From a virus, in IMG/VR virus record IMGVR_UViG_3300045999_009686, positions 1-47,038 of that record: a DNA stretch of 47,038 nt, one strand, 5' to 3'. This document shows positions 33,796 through 42,487 of this stretch, piece after piece. Within the stretch, counting starts at the first letter, position 1, and every line of letters starts with the position of its first letter. A program made the position numbers and the translations under genes. The notes under the pieces are model-generated. The model was not told the origin of the DNA. It searched no databases and saw nothing but the letters and a program-made list of their open reading frames with translations.

Positions 33796-34128
33796 ATGGC
33801 ATTAAAAAATAATGTATTTAAAACTATAGCAGAAGTAGTTCCTACTAGCTCTACTTTAATATATACTGCACCTACCGGATATTCGGCTGTTCTTCTATTG
33901 GCACAAGTTGCAAATATTAGCACAACAACATCATATGATGTTACTTTAATTTATACTAGAGGTAGTACAAATACTGAATTATTTAAATCATTTCCAGTTC
34001 CATTTAAAGATACCGTTAATTTATTGCAAGGAAAATTAGTCTTAGAATCTGGAGATAAATTATATTTGTCTGGTAGTAATGGAAGTAATTTGAAATTTGT
34101 AGCATCTGTTTTAGAAACAATTAATTAG
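33796..34128 (+). CDS. small probable structural protein (110 aa)
   Basis: A short beta-rich protein (VVPTSSTLIYTAPTGYSAVL, YDVTLIYTRGSTNTELFKS, LVLESGDKLYLSG) with no cysteines and no membrane segment. It lies 6 nt after one fibre gene and 11 nt before another. The 'LIYTAPTGYSAVLLLAQVAN' pattern is similar to the C-terminal part of the next protein, where VIESIHVTNTF and LKLCN-type strands occur, so it may be a fibre-tip or trimerisation domain encoded separately. The function is inferred only from its position and composition. Confidence 0.65.
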   Translation: MALKNNVFKTIAEVVPTSSTLIYTAPTGYSAVLLLAQVANISTTTSYDVTLIYTRGSTNTELFKSFPVPFKDTVNLLQGKLVLESGDKLYLSGSNGSNLKFVASVLETIN

Positions 34129-34139
34129 TAGTACTTAAA

Positions 34140-37100
34140 ATGGCAAATTATCTTTCAGATAGACTTAAAAAGTTACAGGTTGGTATTTCTGGGTATACCG
34201 ATTCCATTGATGTTGCCAATATTATTGGAAACTCTACTTTTGATGGTTCTGTAGAACTAAAAAAATCTTTAAAAGATAAAGATGGCCAGGTAGGAACTTC
34301 TGGTCAAATTTTAGCATCTAGTGGCACTGGAATACAATGGATATCTGCACCACCAGGAGGAGTTTCAGTATATGAAGAAAATACATTATTAGGAAATTTG
34401 TATGGCACTACAGAAATTAAATTTGTTGGAAATTATATAACTGCAACTTCATCTGGATCAACTGCAACTGTAACTCTTTCAGATTTATCATTAGATAATT
34501 TAACAGATGTTGTTATTTCATCTCCATCCAATAATCAATTATTGAGATATAATAACTCAAATACTAGATGGGAAAACTGGATTCCAAATTTTACTCTAGG
34601 TACTGATACAACTGGAAATTACGTAGCAAATTTAGTTGCTGGCACTGGAGTTACTCTTACTAATGGTACGGCAACTGAGGGAGGAACTCCTACAATATCA
34701 ATCGGACAAAGTGTAGGTACAACTGATAATGTATCATTTAATAATTTAACGGTTGCTGGAACATTAACAGTCAATGGAACTTCAACAGTTATTAATTCAA
34801 CTGTAACTACAATTGATGATCCAATTATTACATTAGGAGGAGATACTGCTCCAACAACTGATGATTCAAAAGATCGTGGAATAGAGTTTAGATGGCATGA
34901 CGGATCAAATGCAAAAATTGGTTTTTTTGGATTTGATGATAGTACAGGATATCTGACATATATTCCAGATGCAACCAATTCAAGTGAAGTTTTTAGTGGT
35001 ACTCTTGGAGACATTCAAGCAACTAATTTTCGTGGTGCATTAGTAGGAAACGCAGATACTGCCACTAAATGGAGTACAAAACGCACATTAACATTAAGTG
35101 GAGATGTATCTGGAACTGCTACTGATATTGATGGATCTGGTAATATAAGTGTTACTTCAACTTTAGCAAGTTCTGGAGTAACTGCTGGAACATATACATC
35201 AGTTACAGTAGACACTAAAGGTAGAGTAACCGCCGGGACTAATCCAACAACTTTAGGTGGCTATGGTATAATAGATGCATTAACTACTTCTTCCACATCT
35301 ACCCAATCTGGTTATTTTGGTGATATTTTCTTGTATGATGATTCAACGCCAAGTCATTATCTACAAATAACAAATAGTGCTAATTTAACGGCAGAAAGGA
35401 CATTAAGTGTTAATGTTAATGATGCAGATAGAACTATATCATTAAGTGGTAATTTAACCATTAGTTCTAATGCTACTGTTTCAGGAAGTAACACAGGGGA
35501 TCAAACTATAGAACTAACTGGTGATGTAACTGGTACTGGTACTGGATCATTTGCTACTACATTATCCAACTCTGGAGTAAGTGCCGGAACATATACATCA
35601 GTTACAGTAGATGCTAAAGGTAGAGTAACAGCAGGGTCAAATCCATCGATAGCACTTACTGATTCACCATCATTTACCACTCTAGTAAATTTAAATAATC
35701 AAGCTGAACTTAGATTTTTAGAAGATACCACTAATGGAACCAATTATGTAGGACTTAAGGCACCGGCAAATATAACTACAAATAGAATTTGGGTTCTTCC
35801 AAATGTAGATGGTACTAATGGCCAAGCTTTAATTACTGATGGAGCTGGAAATTTATCTTGGAATACTTTTGGTGGAGTAGATTTTCTAACTAGTAGCAAT
35901 ACATCAACTCAATCTGGTTATTTTGGTGATATTTTCTTGTATGATGATTCAACGCCAAGTCATTATCTACAAATAACAAATAGTGCTAATTTAACGGCTA
36001 CTAGATCATTGAGTGTCAATGTTAATGATGCAAATAGAACTATCTCCCTTTCTGGAAACTTAACTGTTTCTGCAGATGCTACTGTTTCAGGAAGTAATAC
36101 AGGAGATCAAACTATAACATTAACTGGCGATGTAACTGGGACTGGTACTGGATCATTTGCTACTACATTATCCAACTCTGGAGTCACATCTGGGACATAC
36201 ACATCAGTTACAGTAGATGCTAAAGGTAGAGTAACAGCAGGGACCAATCCTACAAGTACTGGAACAGGAAATGAAGTAAGAGCAGATTCACCATCATTTA
36301 CTACCCTAGTAAATTTAAATAATCAAGCTGAACTTAGATTTTTAGAAGCTTCTGGAAATGGAACCAATTATGTTGGATTTGAAGCTCCAGCAAACATAAC
36401 TACAAACACAATTTGGTTTCTTCCGAATGCAGATGGCACTGCTGGGCAGGCATTAGTTACCAATGGATCTGGAACTTTATCTTGGGCTACCGCTGGTGGT
36501 GGTGGTGCAAGTGGATTTGGAGGTTATAACAATTCAATTACATCATCAGTTTTTGTTTCTGTTACTTCTGGAATTGGCACAACTGTAGCATCTTTGAATG
36601 ATATTACTACTGGTCCAGGTATTGCATATACATTTCCATCGACTGCCGGTAAAAAATATGTAATCGAATCTATACATGTTACCAATACATTTACTAATGA
36701 ATTATATTTTGTAGCAAGACATGACTTTAATGGTGGATCAAATGTTCCATTGGCCCAACGAGTGATTGTTCCATATCAAGGTGCGATGGAATTTTTAGAT
36801 CAACCAATTATCGCAAGTCCATCAGATACTATAAGATTTCAAGCACTTTCTAATGCTTCGCCAACTGCAGTAGGTATTGATGGGGGTTTGGATGCATTTA
36901 TTATCATTTCAGAAAAAAGTGACACTACTTATATTGGAACTGGAGGTATAGTATCAACTGCAACGGGAACTCAAATTTTCCAGGCAACAACAGGGAATGC
37001 AATGTTGCAATCAATTAAACTTTGCAACTATAGTTTAAATACTGATATTGATGCATCTGTTTCTATCTATCGTGGCACTTTGGCATCTGGAGTAAGATTA

Positions 37101-37253
37101 GGATACTTAGCTTTTAATATTACAATTCCAAAAAATAGTGTAATTGAACTATTAGTAAAACCAAAATATCTTGCAACAAATGATTCTATAGTCGCATCAG
37201 CATCTTTAGCAAGCGCATTGGCAGTCACATTATCAGGCAAATATATAGTATGA
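34140..37253 (+). CDS. tail-fibre protein with repeated modules (1,037 aa)
   Basis: A long fibre with typical cyanophage modules: N-terminal LSDRLKKLQVGISGY; LDNLTDVVISSPSNNQLLRY; DDPIITLGGDTAPTTDDSKD; and RGIEFRWHDGSNAKIGFFGF. About 202-residue repeats follow. Each contains TQSGYFGDIFLYDDS, SVNVNDADRTISLSGN-type strands, SGSNTGDQTI, LTGDVTGTGTGSFATTLSNS, TYTSVTVDAKGRVTAG and NNQAELRFLE. The C-terminal about 260 residues are different and may form the receptor-binding tip (TSSVFVSVTSGIGTTVASLN onward). The near-identical repeats are visible at the DNA level, so length variation by recombination is possible. Confidence 0.8.
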   Translation: MANYLSDRLKKLQVGISGYTDSIDVANIIGNSTFDGSVELKKSLKDKDGQVGTSGQILASSGTGIQWISAPPGGVSVYEENTLLGNLYGTTEIKFVGNYITATSSGSTATVTLSDLSLDNLTDVVISSPSNNQLLRYNNSNTRWENWIPNFTLGTDTTGNYVANLVAGTGVTLTNGTATEGGTPTISIGQSVGTTDNVSFNNLTVAGTLTVNGTSTVINSTVTTIDDPIITLGGDTAPTTDDSKDRGIEFRWHDGSNAKIGFFGFDDSTGYLTYIPDATNSSEVFSGTLGDIQATNFRGALVGNADTATKWSTKRTLTLSGDVSGTATDIDGSGNISVTSTLASSGVTAGTYTSVTVDTKGRVTAGTNPTTLGGYGIIDALTTSSTSTQSGYFGDIFLYDDSTPSHYLQITNSANLTAERTLSVNVNDADRTISLSGNLTISSNATVSGSNTGDQTIELTGDVTGTGTGSFATTLSNSGVSAGTYTSVTVDAKGRVTAGSNPSIALTDSPSFTTLVNLNNQAELRFLEDTTNGTNYVGLKAPANITTNRIWVLPNVDGTNGQALITDGAGNLSWNTFGGVDFLTSSNTSTQSGYFGDIFLYDDSTPSHYLQITNSANLTATRSLSVNVNDANRTISLSGNLTVSADATVSGSNTGDQTITLTGDVTGTGTGSFATTLSNSGVTSGTYTSVTVDAKGRVTAGTNPTSTGTGNEVRADSPSFTTLVNLNNQAELRFLEASGNGTNYVGFEAPANITTNTIWFLPNADGTAGQALVTNGSGTLSWATAGGGGASGFGGYNNSITSSVFVSVTSGIGTTVASLNDITTGPGIAYTFPSTAGKKYVIESIHVTNTFTNELYFVARHDFNGGSNVPLAQRVIVPYQGAMEFLDQPIIASPSDTIRFQALSNASPTAVGIDGGLDAFIIISEKSDTTYIGTGGIVSTATGTQIFQATTGNAMLQSIKLCNYSLNTDIDASVSIYRGTLASGVRLGYLAFNITIPKNSVIELLVKPKYLATNDSIVASASLASALAVTLSGKYIV
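35304..35998 (+). repeat. 89-bp exact direct repeat, 606 bp apart, within the fibre gene
   Basis: Bases 35304-35392 and 35910-35998 are identical over 89 bp. The offset of 606 bp is 202 codons, so the reading frame is kept. The identical part encodes QSGYFGDIFLYDDSTPSHYL and what follows. Synonymous sites are also identical, which indicates recent duplication or gene conversion. Confidence 0.9.
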
Positions 37254-37269
37254 GTTTTAAATTATTTGT

Positions 37270-37929
37270 ATGTCTCTTTTAATTGCTATGCCTTGTTATG
37301 GTGGACTTGTCAGTGATAAAACAGCAAAAGGATTATTTAATCTGGGGAAAGAACTGAGAACCGCAAACATTGACCATGGTTTACTTACAATGGCAAATGA
37401 AAGTCTTGTTACTCAAGCAAGATCTAAGATGGTTAATTTTTTTATGAATAATACAGAATATGAAAGAATTTTATTTATTGATGCTGATGTTGGATTTACT
37501 GCGGAAGATGTATTTAATCTTTTAAAGTACGATAAAGATATTATATGTGGAGCTTATCCTATGAAAGGAATTCCACTTAGATATAATTATAATATTACAA
37601 AACCAGAAATAATTGAAGGAGAATTAATACAAATTGAAAATATTGGGTTTGGTTTTGCTATGATTAAAAGAAAAATTTTTGAGGATATTTCTCAAAAATA
37701 TGGTGAAGAATTAAAATACTATCCACCAACTAATAATTCTACTTTCCCACCAACTGAAAAAGAATATAATAATTCATATCATTACTTTCTAGAACTTAAA
37801 AAAGATATGGCATATCTTCCTGAAGATTTTTCATTTTTTGAAAGAGCAAAAAGTGTTGGATACACTGTCTGGTTAAATAGTAATATTAGACTCGCCCACG
37901 TTGGGTCTCACGTTTATCAAGAAGGATAA
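37270..37929 (+). CDS. GT-A type glycosyltransferase-like protein (219 aa)
   Basis: A compact GT-A fold protein. It begins with LLIAMPCYGG, the nucleotide-sugar-binding strand of family-2-like transferases. It has the metal-binding DxD motif Asp71-Ala-Asp73 in ERILFIDADVGF, then DIICGAYPMKG and IGFGFAMIKRKIF, which is a typical acceptor-side pattern, and LAHVGSHVYQEG at the end. It is cytoplasmic, with no membrane segment. It starts 16 nt after a fibre gene and ends 4 nt before the first 12-repeat protein, so the two are probably cotranslated. Donor and acceptor are unknown; modification of the neighbouring virion proteins or of host glycans are both possible. Confidence 0.8.
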   Translation: MSLLIAMPCYGGLVSDKTAKGLFNLGKELRTANIDHGLLTMANESLVTQARSKMVNFFMNNTEYERILFIDADVGFTAEDVFNLLKYDKDIICGAYPMKGIPLRYNYNITKPEIIEGELIQIENIGFGFAMIKRKIFEDISQKYGEELKYYPPTNNSTFPPTEKEYNNSYHYFLELKKDMAYLPEDFSFFERAKSVGYTVWLNSNIRLAHVGSHVYQEG

Positions 37930-37933
37930 TTAA

Positions 37934-39760
37934 ATGGCAACTGGTGTTTTTGGACTTAACAGAGTTTATAAAAATCAATACCAAAATGTAAAAAGTAATA
38001 ATTTTGCAAGTTGGCCTGAGTCTGGCAATTATGGTTACTATGCTTCGGGATCCAATCTTAGCACTGTTTTTGCAAGACTTGATTTTTCCAATGAGACTGT
38101 AAGTGACCCAGGAAAATATTTACCTTCAGGATCTAGGCGTTTTGCAATGGGAGTTTTCAATAATTCATATGGGTATGTTGGTGGTGGAGATACACCACCA
38201 AATTTTATAAACACTAACACCATTACAAGACTTGATTTTTCGACTGAAAATGTAAGTCTTCCTGGAAATAATTTACCATCAGCAGGAACAAACGCAGCTG
38301 GAGTTTCTGGTAAATCATATGGTTATTTTGCTGGAGGCAATTATTCAGGATTTGTCTCTAGTAACATCAGAAGACTTGATTTTTCTAATGAAACTTTTAG
38401 TATCCCGGGACAAAATATACCTTCAGAAAGACACTATATAAGGTCAGTTTTTACTGATTTATATGGTTATCTTGCGGGTGGATTTGATCCAGGATTTGTG
38501 CTAACTAACACTATACCAAGGCTTGATTTTTCTAACGAAACTGTAAGTAGTCCAGGAAAAAATTTACCTTCAGGAAGAAGTAATGTTGGACCAATTTTTA
38601 ACAATTATTTTGGATATTTTGGTGGTGGATATCTCAATGGTCCATACATAAGTAATATTACAAGACTTGATTTCTCAAATGAAACTGTAAGTGACCCAGG
38701 AAACAATTTGCCTGGTGTACGGGGACATATAGCAGGAACTTCAAGTAATACTTATGGATATTTTGGAGGTGGCGGAACTCCTGGATTTGACTCGAATGTA
38801 ATCAATAGACTTGATTTTTCTAGTACAACATTAAATAATCCAGGGAAAAATTTACCTATGATAGTTGTTTCGGCGGTTGGACTTACTGGAGGTAAATCTT
38901 ATACTAAAATGACCAAAACTTATGGGTACTTTGGTGGTGGATACTTTCCAGTATTTGTTAATACAATTTCAAGACTTGATTTTTCAACTGATGGTTTTAG
39001 CAATCCTGGAAAAAATTTACCAACTGTTAGGGGATGGACCGCAGCAGTTTCAAATAATTTTTACGGATACTTTGGTGGTGGAGCTAGTCCATCAATTATC
39101 AATACAATATCAAGACTTGATTTCTCCAATGAAACTGTAAGTGATCCTGGAAAAGATTTACCTTTAGCAAGATATAATTTCGCAGGAACATCAAGTAATT
39201 CTTATGGATATTTTGGTGGTGGGGCTGCCCCAGGAACAGAGATTTGCACAATAACAAGACTTGATTTCTCCAATGAAACTGTAAGTGATCCTGGGAAAAA
39301 TTTATCATCAGCATTACAAAATTCAGTAACAGTCTCAAATAGTTCATATGGATATTTTAGTGGTGGACACTCCACAATATCAAGACTTGATTTTTCCAAT
39401 GAAAATGTAAGTAATCCTGGGAAAAATTTATCATCAGCATTACAAACTATGACAGCAGTTTCAAATAATTCTTATGGATACTTTGGTGGTGGGTATTTAC
39501 CACCATATATTAATACAATTTCTAGACTTGATTTTTCCAATGAGACAGTAAGTAATCCCGGAAAGAATTTACCAGTTGGTGTTAGTAGATTGGGTGGAAC
39601 ATCATCTATGTTTTTTGGATATTTTGCAGGAGGTCAGACTTCACCGACTGTAAGAACTGCCTCTGTCTCAAAGATTGATTTCTCAACCGAAAATATAAGT
39701 GCTTCTCCTAGTTTACCAAGTGCTAGAAATATTTTAACAGGTCTTTCAAACTCAAACTAA
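37934..39760 (+). CDS. 12-repeat putative beta-propeller adhesin A (608 aa)
   Basis: After a short N-terminus ending in NNFASWPESGN, the protein consists of twelve repeats of about 46-50 residues with consensus YGYFGGG...TISRLDFSNETVSDPGKNLP...SNNS. This kelch-like pattern (aromatic-Gly-Gly-Gly strand, then an amphipathic strand) suggests beta-propeller blades. Between repeats 6 and 7 lies an insert GGKSYTKMTKT (residues 319-329), which divides the protein into two halves of six repeats. Ten of twelve repeats have an N-x-S/T triplet in the DFSNETVS loop. There is no signal peptide. It is a paralogue of the proteins at 40592 and 45073 and is probably a virion surface or fibre component. It starts 4 nt after the glycosyltransferase gene. 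Confidence 0.8.
   Translation: MATGVFGLNRVYKNQYQNVKSNNFASWPESGNYGYYASGSNLSTVFARLDFSNETVSDPGKYLPSGSRRFAMGVFNNSYGYVGGGDTPPNFINTNTITRLDFSTENVSLPGNNLPSAGTNAAGVSGKSYGYFAGGNYSGFVSSNIRRLDFSNETFSIPGQNIPSERHYIRSVFTDLYGYLAGGFDPGFVLTNTIPRLDFSNETVSSPGKNLPSGRSNVGPIFNNYFGYFGGGYLNGPYISNITRLDFSNETVSDPGNNLPGVRGHIAGTSSNTYGYFGGGGTPGFDSNVINRLDFSSTTLNNPGKNLPMIVVSAVGLTGGKSYTKMTKTYGYFGGGYFPVFVNTISRLDFSTDGFSNPGKNLPTVRGWTAAVSNNFYGYFGGGASPSIINTISRLDFSNETVSDPGKDLPLARYNFAGTSSNSYGYFGGGAAPGTEICTITRLDFSNETVSDPGKNLSSALQNSVTVSNSSYGYFSGGHSTISRLDFSNENVSNPGKNLSSALQTMTAVSNNSYGYFGGGYLPPYINTISRLDFSNETVSNPGKNLPVGVSRLGGTSSMFFGYFAGGQTSPTVRTASVSKIDFSTENISASPSLPSARNILTGLSNSN
38888..38920 (+). other. conserved mid-protein insert between repeats 6 and 7 (adhesin A)
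   Basis: Encodes GGKSYTKMTKT. It corresponds to GGTSFYRGSKT in the second paralogue and GGASVYRGSKT in the third, in each case exactly between repeats 6 and 7. It is probably the linker between two six-bladed propellers. Confidence 0.7.
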
Positions 39761-39764
39761 TATT

Positions 39765-40592
39765 ATGAAAACTTTTTATTTTATGTCTGGACTTCCACGT
39801 TCAGGTTCTACCTTACTGACAGCATTACTCAATCAAAATCCAGAAGTACATGCATCTACAAACTCTCCACTTTTAGATACAATACACTACACAGAAGAGT
39901 ATCTTTTATATCAATCAGAACAATACAAAGCAACACCAAATCCAGAAGGAGCACATAAGGTCTTATCATCAATACCTGATAACTATTACTTCAATATCCC
40001 ACAAAACATTATCATAGATAAATCTAGAGGTTGGGTTAATGAAATTCAACACATTCAAGATTATATTACAAAAGAACCAAAGATTATATGTCCAGTCAGA
40101 GATATTCAAGATATTATCTCCTCATTTCTAAATCTTGTTTATCATTCAAAAACAACTTCTTTTATTGACGAAGCACTTATTTCTAATGGTATAGAGATTA
40201 ATAATGATAATCGTGCAGACTACCTAATGTCTCCACAAGGGATTATCGGACAATCATATCATGCACTTTCAGAAGCATTTCGTAAAGGTAACAATAAATA
40301 TTTGTTATTAGTTGAATACGATAATCTGGTAAATAAACCACAACAAGAACTTAATCGCATTTATGACTTCTTAGAACTTTCAAAATTTACTCATACTTTT
40401 GAAAATATAAAACCAAAATGTGATGAGAACGACGAAGTTTATGGTTTAGAGAATATGCACACTGTCAGAAATAAGGTTGAAAAAATACATCGTGATAATA
40501 CAAAGTTCTTAAGTGAGTATGTGATTGATAAATATAATTATATGGAGTTCTGGAAATCAAGAACTCAAAGATATTCTATTTTTGGACTCTAA
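39765..40592 (+). CDS. sulfotransferase (PAPS-dependent type, 275 aa)
   Basis: Sulfotransferase-family protein. The 5'-phosphosulfate-binding loop is seen at residues 9-17 (GLPRSGSTL), followed by LTALLNQNPEVHAS. The 3'-phosphate-binding element is Arg112 and Ser119/120 in ICPVRDIQDIISSF. The C-terminal half has YLLLVEYDNLVNKPQQELNR and IYDFLEL, the usual sulfotransferase end. It is cytoplasmic, without a membrane segment. The gene lies 4 nt after adhesin A and its stop codon overlaps the start of adhesin B (TAATG). The cognate acceptor is unknown; sugars or tyrosines on the neighbouring fibre proteins, or host glycans, are candidates. Confidence 0.85.
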   Translation: MKTFYFMSGLPRSGSTLLTALLNQNPEVHASTNSPLLDTIHYTEEYLLYQSEQYKATPNPEGAHKVLSSIPDNYYFNIPQNIIIDKSRGWVNEIQHIQDYITKEPKIICPVRDIQDIISSFLNLVYHSKTTSFIDEALISNGIEINNDNRADYLMSPQGIIGQSYHALSEAFRKGNNKYLLLVEYDNLVNKPQQELNRIYDFLELSKFTHTFENIKPKCDENDEVYGLENMHTVRNKVEKIHRDNTKFLSEYVIDKYNYMEFWKSRTQRYSIFGL

Positions 40593-42463
40593 TGGCAGTA
40601 TTTTCACTCAACGAAGTTAAGGTAGAACAAGTAAAAAATATTGAAAATAATAACTTCATTAGTTGGCCCGAAAGTGCTAGTTATGGATATTTTGGAGGTG
40701 GATATATTGCTGGCACGCCTAGTGTATCATCCAATTTTAATAGACTTGATTTTTTCAATGAAACATTAAGTGCCCCTGGAAGAAATTTACCTTCAGCAAT
40801 ATCAAGAGGTGCAACAGCAACTTCAAATTTATATGGATATTTTGGTGGAGGTAGTTTTGGTTCAGGTGGAGTGTCTGTAGTCACAAGACTTGACTTTTCT
40901 AATGAAACTTTTAGTAGTCCAGGAAAAAATTTATTTCTTGGATCTAGATTACTTGGTGGTGTTTCTAGCATTTCATATGGATATTTTATTGGTGGGTTTA
41001 CTCCAGGTTTTGATAGTACAATACAAAGACTTGATTTCTCTAGTGAAAATGTAAGTAACCCTGGAAAACCTTTGCCTTTTGGAAGGGCAGGGATTGCAAC
41101 TGTGTCAAATAATCTATATGGTTATGTGGGGGGTGGTGCGGTAACAAGTTTAATTGCAAGACTTGATTTTTCGACAGAAAATATAACTACTCCAGTAAAT
41201 AGGTTACCTAATACTAGAGATTCTTTTGGTGGAGTTTCTAGTAAATTATATGGATATTTTGGAGGTGGTTATACTTGGCCACCAGCTTTAGTATATAATA
41301 CTATTACAAGATTGCAGTTTGACACCGAAACCATAAGTAATAATCCTAGCACACTAGCAGGTATTTCTAGAGCATCTCCTTCAACAGTTAACACTGACTC
41401 ATATGGATATTTTGCTGGTGGATTTTTCTCACCTCCATATTCATTTGTAAGTACTATAACTAGACTTGATTTTGGGACAGGAAGTACAACTAATTTAGCT
41501 AACAATCTTCCACAAAATAATCATGGACTATATTCAATGTCTGGTGGGACATCATTTTATCGTGGTTCTAAAACTTATGGATATTTTGCTGGAGGTAATG
41601 ATCCGGTTCCTTCAGCAATTTCTACAATCAATAGACTTGATTTTTCTAATGAAACATTAAGTGACCCCGGAAAAAATCTTCTAGTAAATTGTGGTAACTC
41701 AGCAACGGTAGCATCTAATAATTATGGTTATATATGTGGAGGAAATCGGCCAAGTTTGTTTACTTCTGTAGTGCAAAGACTTGATTTTGTTAATGAAACT
41801 GTAACTATCACTGGAAAAAATTTACCTATGCAAACTGGTAATGTAACAGGGACTTCATCAAGTTCTTATGGATATATAATTGGTGGATATACTGGGGTGA
41901 CACCACCAGTATGGTTTACTTCTTTAATCAGAAGAATAGATTTTTCAACCGAAAATGTAAGTCTTCCGGGAAAAAATTTACCTGGAGTAAGATATTCTGC
42001 GGCAACAGTTGCAAATACATCTTATAGTTATATTTGTGGCGGTGATATTCCTACTGGTAGAACATCTAATGTTTTTAGACTTGACTTTTCTAACGAAACT
42101 GTAAGTAGTCCAGGAAAAAATTTACCACTGGCCGCAACAGGTCAAGGCTCAGTTTCTACTAATTTATATGGTTATATTGCGGGTGGATTTGCACCACCAA
42201 TCAGTACCATTACAAGACTTGATTTTTCCACAGAAAATTTAAGTCTTCCTGGCAAAAATTTCACAATACCAAGATCTAATATAAGAGGAACACTAAGTAG
42301 TTATTATGGATATTTTGCTGGTGGAAGCAATCCACCAACCTCAGCGAACCTCAGCACTATCACAAGAATTGATTTTATCACAGAAAATTTAAATGATCTA
42401 GCAAATAATTTTTCCATAACAAAATTTTCAGTAAATTCACTGGCAAACTCAAACACACACTAA
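40592..42463 (+). CDS. 12-repeat putative beta-propeller adhesin B (623 aa)
   Basis: Same architecture as the proteins at 37934 and 45073. An N-terminus ending in NNFISWPESAS precedes twelve repeats with consensus YGYFGGG...RLDFSNET.S.PGKNLP. The linker GGTSFYRGSKT is at residues 318-328, between repeats 6 and 7. Nine of twelve repeats have an N-x-S/T triplet in the loop. Repeats 5, 6 and 12 are degenerate; 6 and 12 would be the closing blades of the two halves. The start codon overlaps the sulfotransferase stop codon, which strongly suggests coupled translation. The C-terminus ends in ANSNTH, similar to the SNSN ending of the paralogues. Confidence 0.8.
   Translation: MAVFSLNEVKVEQVKNIENNNFISWPESASYGYFGGGYIAGTPSVSSNFNRLDFFNETLSAPGRNLPSAISRGATATSNLYGYFGGGSFGSGGVSVVTRLDFSNETFSSPGKNLFLGSRLLGGVSSISYGYFIGGFTPGFDSTIQRLDFSSENVSNPGKPLPFGRAGIATVSNNLYGYVGGGAVTSLIARLDFSTENITTPVNRLPNTRDSFGGVSSKLYGYFGGGYTWPPALVYNTITRLQFDTETISNNPSTLAGISRASPSTVNTDSYGYFAGGFFSPPYSFVSTITRLDFGTGSTTNLANNLPQNNHGLYSMSGGTSFYRGSKTYGYFAGGNDPVPSAISTINRLDFSNETLSDPGKNLLVNCGNSATVASNNYGYICGGNRPSLFTSVVQRLDFVNETVTITGKNLPMQTGNVTGTSSSSYGYIIGGYTGVTPPVWFTSLIRRIDFSTENVSLPGKNLPGVRYSAATVANTSYSYICGGDIPTGRTSNVFRLDFSNETVSSPGKNLPLAATGQGSVSTNLYGYIAGGFAPPISTITRLDFSTENLSLPGKNFTIPRSNIRGTLSSYYGYFAGGSNPPTSANLSTITRIDFITENLNDLANNFSITKFSVNSLANSNTH
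41543..41575 (+). other. conserved mid-protein insert between repeats 6 and 7 (adhesin B)
   Basis: Encodes GGTSFYRGSKT, residues 318-328, at the same place as in the two paralogues. Confidence 0.7.
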
Positions 42464-42467
42464 ATAA
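42460..42467 (+). promoter_or_regulatory. possible late promoter variant (CTAAATAA)
   Basis: CTAAATAA contains the stop codon of adhesin B and lies 20 nt before the ATG at 42488. The same octamer occurs at 4467 and 46902. Confidence 0.4.
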
Positions 42468-42487
42468 AATACCTACATCATTTTGAT

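Noticed and set aside
33796-34128. The 110-aa gene as a truncated copy of the neighbouring fibre gene
   Set aside because: It has its own start codon, stop codon and regular spacing, and the similarity to the 1,037-aa fibre end is only a general beta-strand pattern.
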